From positions 1-43,749 of the forward strand of contig JACMNL010000003.1 of assembly GCA_014378525.1 (NCBI GenBank): a stretch of DNA of 43,749 nucleotides, given 5' to 3'. Position 1 is the first letter of the stretch, and every line of letters starts with the position of its first letter. Shown piece by piece: positions 8,909-16,792 of this stretch. The position numbers were made by a program, and so were the translations under genes. The stretch is from Bacteriovorax sp. GTDB taxonomy: Bacteria > Bdellovibrionota > Bacteriovoracia > Bacteriovoracales > Bacteriovoracaceae. The notes beneath the pieces are model-generated. The model did no database searches. It saw nothing but the letters and a program-made list of their open reading frames with translations, and was not told the DNA's origin.

Positions 8909-9642
8909 AAAAGACCATTGCTTCAATGCTTTTTTTTCTTACTTGCTGGCAATTGTTATGTCATTTTATCATTATTGATCCTGTTTTTTTTCCGGCACCT
9001 TTATCAATAATCAAAAATACATTTTTTTTATTAATCCAGGATAATCTATTGGTTCAAGTTTTTTATAGTATGAAGCGTCTTGGTTTAGCATCATTAGTGG
9101 CCATACCAGCTGCCATCTTTTTAGCAATAGCAGTAACACATGTTAAAAATTTAGATAATTATATTAATCCAGTGATAGCTTTTACATTTCCTTTGCCCAA
9201 GGTAGCTATTTACCCGCTTCTATTGTTAATTTTTGGAATTGATGACACTTCAAAAATAGTATTGATAGGAATTGGAATTTTTTATCTGATCTTTATAAAT
9301 TTACGTATTGGTATCAAGCGCCTGTTAAATAGCCAATCCTACGATTTAGTACGGATTTATAAATTGACTCGTTTTGATTATATCTGGAATTTTATTTTGA
9401 AAGGGACACAACAAGAACTAATAACTGGATTAAAATTGGGACTGAATTATGGACTTACTTTAGTTGTAGTCAGCGAATTCTCTACAAGTAATAATGGTAT
9501 AGGCTATTTTATCTGGCGCTCATGGGATCAGTTTAAAATCATAAATGTATATTCTGGTATTTTGATCTTATCGATTCTTGGTTTTGTATTTTATTTTATT
9601 TTTAATACACTCATTGAACGTGCAAGCGACAGGTTTTATTAG
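8905..9642 (+). CDS. ABC transporter permease (SsuC/TauC-like)
   Basis: A 245-residue BPD-type permease with about six hydrophobic helices. The cytoplasmic EAA-like loop lies near residues 150-175, where it contacts the ATPase. The segment VVVSEFSTSNNGIGYFIWRS matches the family pattern seen in SsuC/TauC proteins (usually AE...GLGYLI). It completes the importer with the two preceding genes, starts in an ATGA overlap, and lies 14 bp before the SGNH gene. Confidence 0.9.
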   Translation: MKKTIASMLFFLTCWQLLCHFIIIDPVFFPAPLSIIKNTFFLLIQDNLLVQVFYSMKRLGLASLVAIPAAIFLAIAVTHVKNLDNYINPVIAFTFPLPKVAIYPLLLLIFGIDDTSKIVLIGIGIFYLIFINLRIGIKRLLNSQSYDLVRIYKLTRFDYIWNFILKGTQQELITGLKLGLNYGLTLVVVSEFSTSNNGIGYFIWRSWDQFKIINVYSGILILSILGFVFYFIFNTLIERASDRFY

Positions 9643-9656
9643 TAGGGAACTGAAAA

Positions 9657-10652
9657 ATGAAATTTCTTAAAGTGTTTCTGCCAATATTTATTCCTTTGTG
9701 TGTTTATTATTTTTTAGTAAACCACTTTATTTATCCAAAAGGGAGTCCCAAATCTACACGTGCACTAGCTTCATTAAACTATATAGAGTCTGTGAAAAAT
9801 ACAGAAGTTGATTATCTGGTAATGGGCGACTCAACTGCAGTATATGGAATTAACCCCGCCGGACTCTCAAAAAATTCGCAATCAGTTAGCATGATAGCTT
9901 CACCTGTATATACAGCTTATAAAATTCTCGAAAAATTAGAAAATATTAAAATTAATAAAGGCATTTTGCTGACTCAAACATTTATTTATGATCATTATGA
10001 TCTGGATATTTGGGGTTATTTTGTGCCTAATAAAATTTATTCTTTTAATGATGTTCTAACAATTTTCTGTCTTGAGAAAAAACCAGCATGCACAATTTTT
10101 GAGAAACTGGATATTGGAACAAAATATTTATTGGCAAGGGCCTACCTGAACTCTTATGCCTTAGATGAAATTCAAGATCGTCTGAAATATCGTGATCGCA
10201 ATTATGCTGGAATGTATGCAGCTTATTCAAAAATTCTTAGAGATAATAAAGGTTTTTTCAAGAAAAAAAGAAGAGAGTTAGCTGAGCGGTCGGTGTTCCT
10301 TGAGCCCTTACGAGAACACTTTTCAATGCCTCTAGGGTCAGTGCCGCCTGCCGAAATTATCTACTTAAGAAAGATTATAACTTATGCAAAAGAACGCCAT
10401 ATTCCTCTTTATTACATTATTATGCCCACTGCCGCTTATGCCCTCGATAGAGGAGGAGCTACTGAACCTTATAGACAAAGTTTAAAGGAGTTCCTTAAGG
10501 ATGATATCGGACCTGATATGCAGTTGGTTGATACATTACCAATGGAGCATTTATTAAATTTAGGTGATTTTTGGGATTTTAATCATGTGAACGATTTGGG
10601 AGCGAGAAAAATAGAATCTTTTCTTCGCTCCCAATTGCATATTATCAATTAG
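9657..10652 (+). CDS. Membrane-anchored SGNH/GDSL-like protein (DltD-like)
   Basis: A 331-residue protein with one N-terminal membrane segment (about 5-22) and an extracytoplasmic SGNH-fold domain. GDS (57-59, in YLVMGDSTA) provides the nucleophile Ser, and the C-terminal DFNH (307-310) provides the Asp/His pair of the family. DltD, AlgJ/AlgX and DUF1574-type proteins have this layout and act after an MBOAT in transferring an acyl group to an envelope polymer. It is the last gene of the MBOAT-ABC operon, with an AGGGAA ribosome-binding site. The acceptor polymer is unknown. A long imperfect hairpin lies in its last codons. Confidence 0.82.
   Translation: MKFLKVFLPIFIPLCVYYFLVNHFIYPKGSPKSTRALASLNYIESVKNTEVDYLVMGDSTAVYGINPAGLSKNSQSVSMIASPVYTAYKILEKLENIKINKGILLTQTFIYDHYDLDIWGYFVPNKIYSFNDVLTIFCLEKKPACTIFEKLDIGTKYLLARAYLNSYALDEIQDRLKYRDRNYAGMYAAYSKILRDNKGFFKKKRRELAERSVFLEPLREHFSMPLGSVPPAEIIYLRKIITYAKERHIPLYYIIMPTAAYALDRGGATEPYRQSLKEFLKDDIGPDMQLVDTLPMEHLLNLGDFWDFNHVNDLGARKIESFLRSQLHIIN
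10596..10634. terminator. Long hairpin inside the 3' end of the SGNH gene
   Basis: TTGGGAGCGAGAAAA and TTTTCTTCGCTCCCAA pair along about 15 bp with a single bulged T and a loop of roughly eight bases. The repeat is within the last codons of the SGNH gene and close to the stop of the convergent TRAP binding-protein gene. No U-tract follows on either strand, so it may stop transcription poorly and act instead as an mRNA-stabilising 3' structure. Confidence 0.45.
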
Positions 10653-10660
10653 TTCTTAAA

Positions 10661-11668
10661 TTATTGCTGTTGGATACTCGTAATTAAATCAGCACCAACT
10701 AATGGCGAAAACTTTTTATAGACAGGCTCCATTGCTAATTTAAACTTGTCTTCTTCAGTCTTGTTTAAAGTCACAACTTCAACACCTTCTTTTACACATC
10801 TTTGCTTAGTTTCTTCAGTACCAGCTATAGAGTGAGCTCTTTCAACTCTAGCGGCATTGATAGCAGCAGTTTTCATAATTTCTTTATATTCTTTTGGAAG
10901 CTTATTCCAGAATTTATCATTAACGATAATAGAAGTTAAAAATAAACTGTGGTTCGTTTCATTTACGATCTTAGCTACTTTGTTTTGATTTAAAGTAAAG
11001 TAACGTGCATATGTTGATTCTGCTTCATCAATTTTTCCTGACTTAATTCCAGCATCAATTCCATCCAGAGACATCGGAACCGCTGTTGCTCCTAATGCAT
11101 TAAATGTTTCCTGAGCAATCGGGCTAGCAGAAGTTCTGATCTTCATACCTTTGAAATCTTCTAGTTTATCAATTCTCTTTGTACCAGGGATAACTCTATA
11201 ACCACCGCTATAAGTAAAAGCTAGACCGCGGATATTTGAAGGAGTCAGGCTTGCAAGAAGCTTGTCACCAATTTCACCTTCAAGTACTTTTTTTGCGTGG
11301 TCGTGGCTTCTGAAAAGGAAAGGAAGGTCCAGCACATATAATGACTGGCTTAGTTTTCCCAGGTCAGTTGTATAAGTCTGGCTCATTTGAATATGGCCGT
11401 CTCTTAATAGAGCTAGAAAATCTTTGTTCTTAACTTCTTTTCCTTTGTTGTATTTAACAACATATTCAGGAAGTGTCAGAACTTCTACTTTGATTTGACC
11501 ATGAGAGTTTGCAGAAACTTCTTTTGAGAAAACATCAGCAGCTTCTTTAAAAAGACCAATTGGTTCGTGTGCCAATACCCAACGAATTTCGTATGGCTTC
11601 TTAGGTGCCGCTGCAAAACTAGAGCTAATTACAAAACATGAGAGTGCAAGATAGATAAAATTCTTCAT
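10661..11668 (-). CDS. TRAP transporter solute-binding protein (DctP family), orphan
   Basis: A 335-residue protein with a signal peptide ending at about ...SSFAAA. The DctP fold is recognisable: the N-terminal strand IRWVLAHEPIGL, DLPFLFRSHDHAKKVL near residue 95, and GMKIRTSASPIAQETFNALGATAVPM near 175, which contains the Arg (R178) that usually binds the ligand carboxylate. Such proteins capture organic acids in the periplasm for a TRAP permease. No DctQ or DctM membrane gene is nearby, so the partner must be elsewhere, or the protein has another role. It is convergent with the SGNH gene and separated from it by 8 bp. Confidence 0.9.
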   Translation of the reverse strand: MKNFIYLALSCFVISSSFAAAPKKPYEIRWVLAHEPIGLFKEAADVFSKEVSANSHGQIKVEVLTLPEYVVKYNKGKEVKNKDFLALLRDGHIQMSQTYTTDLGKLSQSLYVLDLPFLFRSHDHAKKVLEGEIGDKLLASLTPSNIRGLAFTYSGGYRVIPGTKRIDKLEDFKGMKIRTSASPIAQETFNALGATAVPMSLDGIDAGIKSGKIDEAESTYARYFTLNQNKVAKIVNETNHSLFLTSIIVNDKFWNKLPKEYKEIMKTAAINAARVERAHSIAGTEETKQRCVKEGVEVVTLNKTEEDKFKLAMEPVYKKFSPLVGADLITSIQQQ

Positions 11669-11894
11669 TGTTAAATCCTTTTAAAAAGTCACCATAAAAA
11701 TTGTAACACAATTTTATTTTGAATCAAATTTGTATAGTGACTTAAGATAGATAGCACTATTTTGAGAAATAAATTGGCAACTAAAATGGGCGGCTATTAA
11801 GAAACATCATTAACTGTCTTTAGATTTAGTGCACATCTAACAGATTTTATAGAAAAGCTATAGTCATAGAAATAGGCTTAAAATCATGTACTAT

Positions 11895-11911
11895 TAATTA
11901 GACTCTAATTA
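11895..11911. promoter_or_regulatory. Perfect palindrome upstream of the cytochrome operon (operator candidate)
   Basis: TAATTAGA-C-TCTAATTA is a perfect 8+1+8 palindrome, 22 bases before the ATG at 11934. Its position fits an operator or a site overlapping the promoter/leader of the mono-haem protein / P460 / lipoprotein operon. The related P460-B operon at 22885 has no matching site that I could see. Confidence 0.4.
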
Positions 11912-11933
11912 GATACGATAGAAGGATTTCAGG

Positions 11934-13559
11934 ATGAAAAAAAATTTCTGTTTATTTGCATTTTTTTTATGTGTTAGCACGTCAGAGAATGTGAACGCTC
12001 AAAAACTTTCTTTTGATCTACCTTCAAATAAAATTTCCGCTTTTTTATTTAATTATCCACAATCTGACGGCACATCAAGATATGAAAGCTTAAAAAATAA
12101 ACGTTGGAAGAAATTTTCTCCTGAAAAAAGACTGGATATGTTAATCTACATTCAGCAGCTGAATTCATTTTCACTCGTCCCCCACAAGGCTTCGAGTTGT
12201 TTTATTGGCAAGAACATTGAGGATCATTTTTTTACACCAGACATAAAAATAGCCAATGTTCCTGATGGAGTAAAAACAACAAGAAGCACAGATAAATTTT
12301 TAATAGCACTACAATTCACTCATATTGATCCTAAAACTAAAAAAAAGACATTCGTTCATTTTCGTGTGCCTAATTGCGGCTTTAACGATAAGAAATTTGC
12401 ATCTTCTAATAAAGCCGTTAGCTCTCTAAATCTGCCTGCGACTTCGGATAACTATTTTGCGTCATCTTTTCAGAAAGTAAAAGATGAAAACGGTTTTTCA
12501 GATGTTGAGACAAGTGGAAAAGATAAAGCCACGCTGAAAAAAATAAAAGTGCATAGAATACGCACTGACTTTGATAAAGCGCTCGAGATTAAACCTGAAA
12601 GACCATGGGCCGGTTTAAGTATAGAGACTACTCAGTCAGGTAAAATATTATCCAAGACAATTAAGCAATATATATTAAGCAACCTGGTACTAGATAATAA
12701 AAATCAGGAGCTGAATCTAATTCCGAAAAATAACAAAAATACTTTTTGGTGTGAAATGCCATGGATGAATCAAACTCCATTTGGTAGAGAGGCCTTGCAT
12801 GGCCTGACCAAAATTCGTCCATCAATTTCTCATAGTATCATTTATCCAGATATTTTTTCTAAAGATACTTCAGCGCAGGCAACCAGTAATTGGGGGGTGA
12901 CATATTATAATTCTATTGCATGTAAAACAATCTATGATGTATTTGGATCTTCAAAAACTAAATTTAATAACCCGCCTTTATGGGAAAAGGTTAAGTTTGA
13001 CGAAGGGACTTTAATTGTTAAATTTCTTTTTACGGCCGCAAGCTTTAGTTCTATTGATGGAACATTCTCATGGAATGCTCATATTAGTGATACCGGTGAA
13101 AATTCCCGCAGTATTAGAAAAGTTAACTTGCTTCAGATGGATGTGGCCCTTAAAGATTCATCAATAAAGGGAAGCAAAAAAACAAATAATAACTGGATGA
13201 TGTTCACTTATTATTACGATGCTACTTTCAATGATACAGATAAGGATTTTCAAACACTGCCAAGAGAGTTTAGAAGATTAAGACCTGAGGGAATTCAATC
13301 AGGCTTTGATAAGAGTGATAATATTGTTTTTCAGGATGCTATCACAAATCAAAAAGATGGTATGCTGAACGGCCCGATTGATAACTTTCATTCTTCTTGT
13401 TTTTCATGTCATGGCACGGCCGGTACTTCTGTCGGAAATATTCCAGGCGTGACTTCGGAAAAAGTATGGGTTGAAAATTATTTAAACAAGCCAAGTTTTG
13501 ACTTCAGTCATCAGTTTGGTATTGCCAGAAGATATTACGAGACTCGTCCACAAAAATAG
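11934..13559 (+). CDS. Secreted mono-haem c-type cytochrome-like protein
   Basis: A 541-residue protein with a signal peptide (cleavage after about NVNA, residue 22). Most of the protein is not recognisable. Near the C-terminus, CFSCH (489-493) is a haem c attachment motif in a short context (HSSCFSCHGTAG) like that of c-type cytochromes. The body has several Trp-rich stretches and a few isolated Cys. A GAAGG ribosome-binding site precedes the ATG. It lies 14-20 bp before cytochrome P460-A, so the two probably form an exported redox unit. The reaction is unknown; oxidation of a small nitrogen or organic compound is one possibility suggested only by the neighbour. Confidence 0.75.
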   Translation: MKKNFCLFAFFLCVSTSENVNAQKLSFDLPSNKISAFLFNYPQSDGTSRYESLKNKRWKKFSPEKRLDMLIYIQQLNSFSLVPHKASSCFIGKNIEDHFFTPDIKIANVPDGVKTTRSTDKFLIALQFTHIDPKTKKKTFVHFRVPNCGFNDKKFASSNKAVSSLNLPATSDNYFASSFQKVKDENGFSDVETSGKDKATLKKIKVHRIRTDFDKALEIKPERPWAGLSIETTQSGKILSKTIKQYILSNLVLDNKNQELNLIPKNNKNTFWCEMPWMNQTPFGREALHGLTKIRPSISHSIIYPDIFSKDTSAQATSNWGVTYYNSIACKTIYDVFGSSKTKFNNPPLWEKVKFDEGTLIVKFLFTAASFSSIDGTFSWNAHISDTGENSRSIRKVNLLQMDVALKDSSIKGSKKTNNNWMMFTYYYDATFNDTDKDFQTLPREFRRLRPEGIQSGFDKSDNIVFQDAITNQKDGMLNGPIDNFHSSCFSCHGTAGTSVGNIPGVTSEKVWVENYLNKPSFDFSHQFGIARRYYETRPQK

Positions 13560-13579
13560 AAAGGGCCCGGAAATTGTTT

Positions 13580-14488
13580 GTGAAAAAGAAATTACTTTTA
13601 TTGTCGCTCGTTTGCCTTTCACTATTTTGTTATGGAGAAACGGCCCCTGACCTCATGAACGGGTATCGACTGAAAGATTTCAGCGGATTTGAAAATAAAT
13701 GGAAGTTAGTCACCGTACGTTTCAGAAAGGATACTTCTGAAATGCGTTTTACTTACGCTAATCCACTGGCCTATAAAACTTTATTAAAGGGCAGGGTTGA
13801 TTATCCGGATGGAGCAGTTTTCGCAAAAATTGGATTTAAGACTGAAGAAGATCCTTCGTTCATCAGCTCGGTGGTTCCATCGGGGGCGAGAAGATATCAG
13901 TTCATGGTTCGCAATAAAAAGAAATATAAAGAAACCAGCGGGTGGAATTATGTTCTGTTTGATGAAAGCGGAATTGTTTTTCCGGAAAACATAGAGACGC
14001 AAACTCAGGCGTGTGCTGCCTGCCATAATGCAGTTCCTGAACGAGGTTATGTTTTTTCGCAGATGATTGATATTCATCCAAGAAAAAAAGATAAAAAAGA
14101 GAGTGTGAATAAACTTATTAAAGGTTCAGGTTTTATTTTTGCTAATTTTGAAACGAGTAATCTACCGAAAGAAATTTCAAAAAACATTCCTGAGCAGTTT
14201 AAATACATAAAAGTTCTTGAAGGTGAAATTTCACAGCATATTTTTCAGGGAACACTTGAAGAAATTAAGCCTACACTTGAAAACGAAGTTGAAAATTCGA
14301 AGCGGCCGGCACTTCTTATGAGTCAGGATAAAACTCGTTATAGCTTAGTTGTCCCGGAAAATATTGGAGTGGCCTGTCAGGATGGGCAGAGGCTTGGGAT
14401 TTATATGCTGTCTATTCATACAGCAGCTCCTGGTAGTCAAGGAGGACCAAGTGAAATTAAAACTCATTTTTGCCATTCTTCTCACTAG
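13580..14488 (+). CDS. Cytochrome P460 family protein A
   Basis: About 302 residues from a GTG start (VKKKLLLL, signal peptide); a TTG at 13574 would add two residues. The N-terminal half matches the cytochrome P460 domain: the WKLVTVRFRKDTSEMRFTYANP block, YPDGAVFAKIG, and the haem motif CAACH (about residues 145-149). P460 proteins carry a haem cross-linked to a lysine; the Lys in AVFAKIG is a candidate by position only. A C-terminal extension of about 140 residues, shared with P460-B, is not recognised. It follows the mono-haem protein in an operon, and its end overlaps the next lipoprotein gene by 38 bases. Related enzymes oxidise hydroxylamine or bind NO, but the substrate here is unknown. 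Confidence 0.85.
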   Translation: MKKKLLLLSLVCLSLFCYGETAPDLMNGYRLKDFSGFENKWKLVTVRFRKDTSEMRFTYANPLAYKTLLKGRVDYPDGAVFAKIGFKTEEDPSFISSVVPSGARRYQFMVRNKKKYKETSGWNYVLFDESGIVFPENIETQTQACAACHNAVPERGYVFSQMIDIHPRKKDKKESVNKLIKGSGFIFANFETSNLPKEISKNIPEQFKYIKVLEGEISQHIFQGTLEEIKPTLENEVENSKRPALLMSQDKTRYSLVVPENIGVACQDGQRLGIYMLSIHTAAPGSQGGPSEIKTHFCHSSH

Positions 14489-14912
14489 TCTTTGTATTAC
14501 AAGCTGCGCGCATAATAAAAGTGAAGCCAATGTTTCTAAGCTGACATTTAATAATGAAAATGAAGCTAGAAGTTATGTGGCCACTTTGGTTTTAACAATC
14601 CAGAAAATTTATGAAAGATCGACTGAGCCTTATTCCGGTGGAAGTGAATCTTTGCCATGCAAATCTGCTATTGAAACATCTGGAAAATATGTCGCTTTAA
14701 ATGGCGGACAATATGTAAAGATGGTGGTTGAATTGAATAGCAGCGACGTCGTTATCAAATGCGGTATGGATGATCATGCATTGGCCGGAGTACGAGAATT
14801 TTTTATTTGCGGGAAGGATGTTTTTGTAAAGAAAAGTTTTTTTAAGCAAGGATCTGAGGCTTCAGATTTTAAATGCCCTGATTATTCTTCAAAAATTGAG
14901 ACAGTTCGATAA
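14451..14912 (+). CDS. Small predicted lipoprotein of the P460-A operon
   Basis: A 153-residue protein starting at GTG 14451, chosen because a strong AAGGAGG lies 6 bases upstream and a lipoprotein signal follows directly (KLKLIFAILLTSLCITSC, lipid Cys at about residue 18). The open frame extends back to 14349, but that part overlaps the P460 gene and has no signal. The mature part has four further Cys, including SLPCKSA, VIKCGMD, FICGKD and FKCPD, which could form disulfides. No known domain was recognised. The gene overlaps P460-A by 38 bases and the convergent ASST-like gene by 44 bases. Confidence 0.72.
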   Translation: MKLKLIFAILLTSLCITSCAHNKSEANVSKLTFNNENEARSYVATLVLTIQKIYERSTEPYSGGSESLPCKSAIETSGKYVALNGGQYVKMVVELNSSDVVIKCGMDDHALAGVREFFICGKDVFVKKSFFKQGSEASDFKCPDYSSKIETVR

Positions 14913-15930
14913 AGTTTACCTGCTGAAAGAATTTTTTTTCCTTGAATTGAACTTCTTTCAATTCTTTTCCGGATTTCATATCTAAAAATACACCAGATGA
15001 TGTGATGCTTTTAACATTGTTGTTGCGATCAATTCTAAAGTCACTAAAGATTAAAAGATTTTTTTCAAGAAGCTGCACACCTCCGCGAGTGGGCGAAAAA
15101 AAATCAGGTGATGAGCGCTGATACGCCCACTTTAATTTAAGTTCCGGATAAGTCCATATTTCCACTCTGGATTTAGGTGGAGTTTGATCAGTAAAATTAT
15201 TGAAAAAAATAAAATCACCATCTTTTGTTATTTGAACATCGTGACTCATTTGAGTGGGGAATCTGATAACTTTTAGAATTGTTTTTAAATCTTTATCCAG
15301 GATCAATGTGCGGTTGTAGTTGATCGAGTTGACGATCAGATTGCCAGTGGCCAGTTCATTATACTTTTCTGATTTCGCGTTTTCAGAAATTTCATAAAAT
15401 GAGTTGGCATGTGAGTATTCAAAATCTCCATACTCAGATGCTTCTTTATCCCAGTCATAAATTGCAAGCTGGGATTCATTTTTATCGAGGTAGCTATTTA
15501 ACTCTCTTACATGCTCGTAAAAACTAAAATGAGCTACAGTAATACCAGCGGCATTAATTCTAAGCAGGTTGTCAAAACGAACTTTTTTACCCTGATAATT
15601 TTTTAATTCTGAAGAGAGAATCAAATAGTCACCATTTTTCGTTTTATTAATCTGGTGATGAGATTGAATGGGTTGAGTCCAGATGACTTTGAGGTCTTTA
15701 TCAATATAGTACAGATTTTTAAAAGTCGGGACGTACATTAACAAGTGCCCGTCGGGTTCAAAATAACAAGTGTTGCCCGGGTACCATCGAACTAGATCGC
15801 CTGAGTTGTTAAAAATCCTGCAGCCTAATTTATAATAATAGTCGGTATTGCTGATTAATTGACTGTTGAGACTACAGCTGGAAATCTGCAGGAGGATGGC
15901 CATAAAAGTGAAACGAAAAATGAGCTTCAT
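14869..15930 (-). CDS. Arylsulfotransferase (ASST)-like beta-propeller lipoprotein A
   Basis: A 353-residue protein with a lipoprotein signal (ILLQISSC, lipid Cys 19). Repeated blades of the form LYYIDKDLKVIW, NGDYLIL and LILDKDLKTILK mark a beta-propeller of the arylsulfotransferase/PQQ-like type. Three His landmarks, SHHQIN, SHANSF and SHDVQI, recur in the same order in the ASST-like protein at 23847 (LHHSVS, CHTNSV, QHDARL). In ASST enzymes a His carries the sulfate during transfer between aryl compounds; whether one of these His serves that role is unknown. The gene is convergent with the P460-A operon and overlaps it by 44 bases. Confidence 0.7.
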   Translation of the reverse strand: MKLIFRFTFMAILLQISSCSLNSQLISNTDYYYKLGCRIFNNSGDLVRWYPGNTCYFEPDGHLLMYVPTFKNLYYIDKDLKVIWTQPIQSHHQINKTKNGDYLILSSELKNYQGKKVRFDNLLRINAAGITVAHFSFYEHVRELNSYLDKNESQLAIYDWDKEASEYGDFEYSHANSFYEISENAKSEKYNELATGNLIVNSINYNRTLILDKDLKTILKVIRFPTQMSHDVQITKDGDFIFFNNFTDQTPPKSRVEIWTYPELKLKWAYQRSSPDFFSPTRGGVQLLEKNLLIFSDFRIDRNNNVKSITSSGVFLDMKSGKELKEVQFKEKKFFQQVNFIELSQFLKNNQGI

Positions 15931-16050
15931 TGGGGTAATATAACATGGAATTCCAGGTCAGCGACAATACATTATTGCTGCAATAAAAGTAGCCGCTAGT
16001 CATTGATCAAGTTGCTACCCGAATGCGTATTGCAACCATTTTGCAGGTTC

Positions 16051-16740
16051 TTAATGCACAAATTTAGTGAGCAAAACATTGTAGCAGTTTCCACTGACTG
16101 ACTCTTCTATTATTGTAAAACCTGATTTTTCATAAAGTCCACGTATGTGTGACCTGTGATAAGGAGTCACCAGGATTCCTTTTTTTATACCCCAATTGTT
16201 AATTCTGGTGGCAAAATAACTAAGTAGACCTCTACCTGAAGGGTATAGCAGAACATTAGCTGCAAATGTGCCATGAGGCCTTAGCACACGGTGAATATCT
16301 TTAAGTGCAGCAGCTACATCCGGCAAGCAGTGAACTGAATTAGCGACATTGATCGTGTCGAAGCTTTCATCAGGAAACGGAAGTTGAGCGGCATCTGCAT
16401 GGATAAAATTTATGTATTTTTTATTTTTAAAACGATAAAGAGCTCCAGCAAGCATCGATTCCGCATAATCGATTCCAATGATATTTGATTGGGGTAATTT
16501 CTTAAAGCTTCTCCAATATAATATGTATTGAAGCAATGTTCCTGTGCCACATGCCACTTCTAAATGTTTAGGGCCAAAATTCTTTCCCAAAAAACGAATT
16601 TGCGAACTTAGTGTGCTGTTATAAGCAAATGTTAAAATAAAAAATCCCCGCAAGTCATACCACCATGGCTCAGATTTATAGGCCTTTGCGATCTCATCTC
16701 TGCTCTTTCCTTTGAGTATAGTATTTTCTGACATAGACAC
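16051..16740 (-). CDS. Class I SAM-dependent methyltransferase
   Basis: A 229-residue Rossmann-like methyltransferase. The SAM site is clear: LEVACGTGTLL (motif I), IGIDYAESML (motif II), HADAAQLPFPDESFDTI, and the LKDIHRVLRPHGTFAANVLL block typical of the Methyltransf_11 group. No signal peptide is present, so it is cytoplasmic. The substrate cannot be inferred; the family includes small-molecule, quinone and lipid methylases. It is 52 bp from the divergent regulator gene at 16793, which may control it. Confidence 0.85.
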   Translation of the reverse strand: MSMSENTILKGKSRDEIAKAYKSEPWWYDLRGFFILTFAYNSTLSSQIRFLGKNFGPKHLEVACGTGTLLQYILYWRSFKKLPQSNIIGIDYAESMLAGALYRFKNKKYINFIHADAAQLPFPDESFDTINVANSVHCLPDVAAALKDIHRVLRPHGTFAANVLLYPSGRGLLSYFATRINNWGIKKGILVTPYHRSHIRGLYEKSGFTIIEESVSGNCYNVLLTKFVH

Positions 16741-16792
16741 TCCTTTTAACTAACATTATGATGTTTTTTTTAGTTTTAACGGAAAATCTGCA

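Noticed and set aside
4198..10652. Canonical dlt operon for D-alanylation of teichoic acid
   Set aside because: There is no DltX-like peptide, the ACP and ligase are on the opposite strand, and the organism looks Gram-negative; only a Dlt-like logic is supported.
14349..14450. Upstream part of the lipoprotein frame
   Set aside because: It lies inside P460-A and lacks a signal; GTG 14451 follows AAGGAGG and starts the lipoprotein signal.
16746..16775. Imperfect inverted repeat between the methyltransferase and the regulator
   Set aside because: The arms are AT-only fragments and interrupted; not distinguishable from chance.
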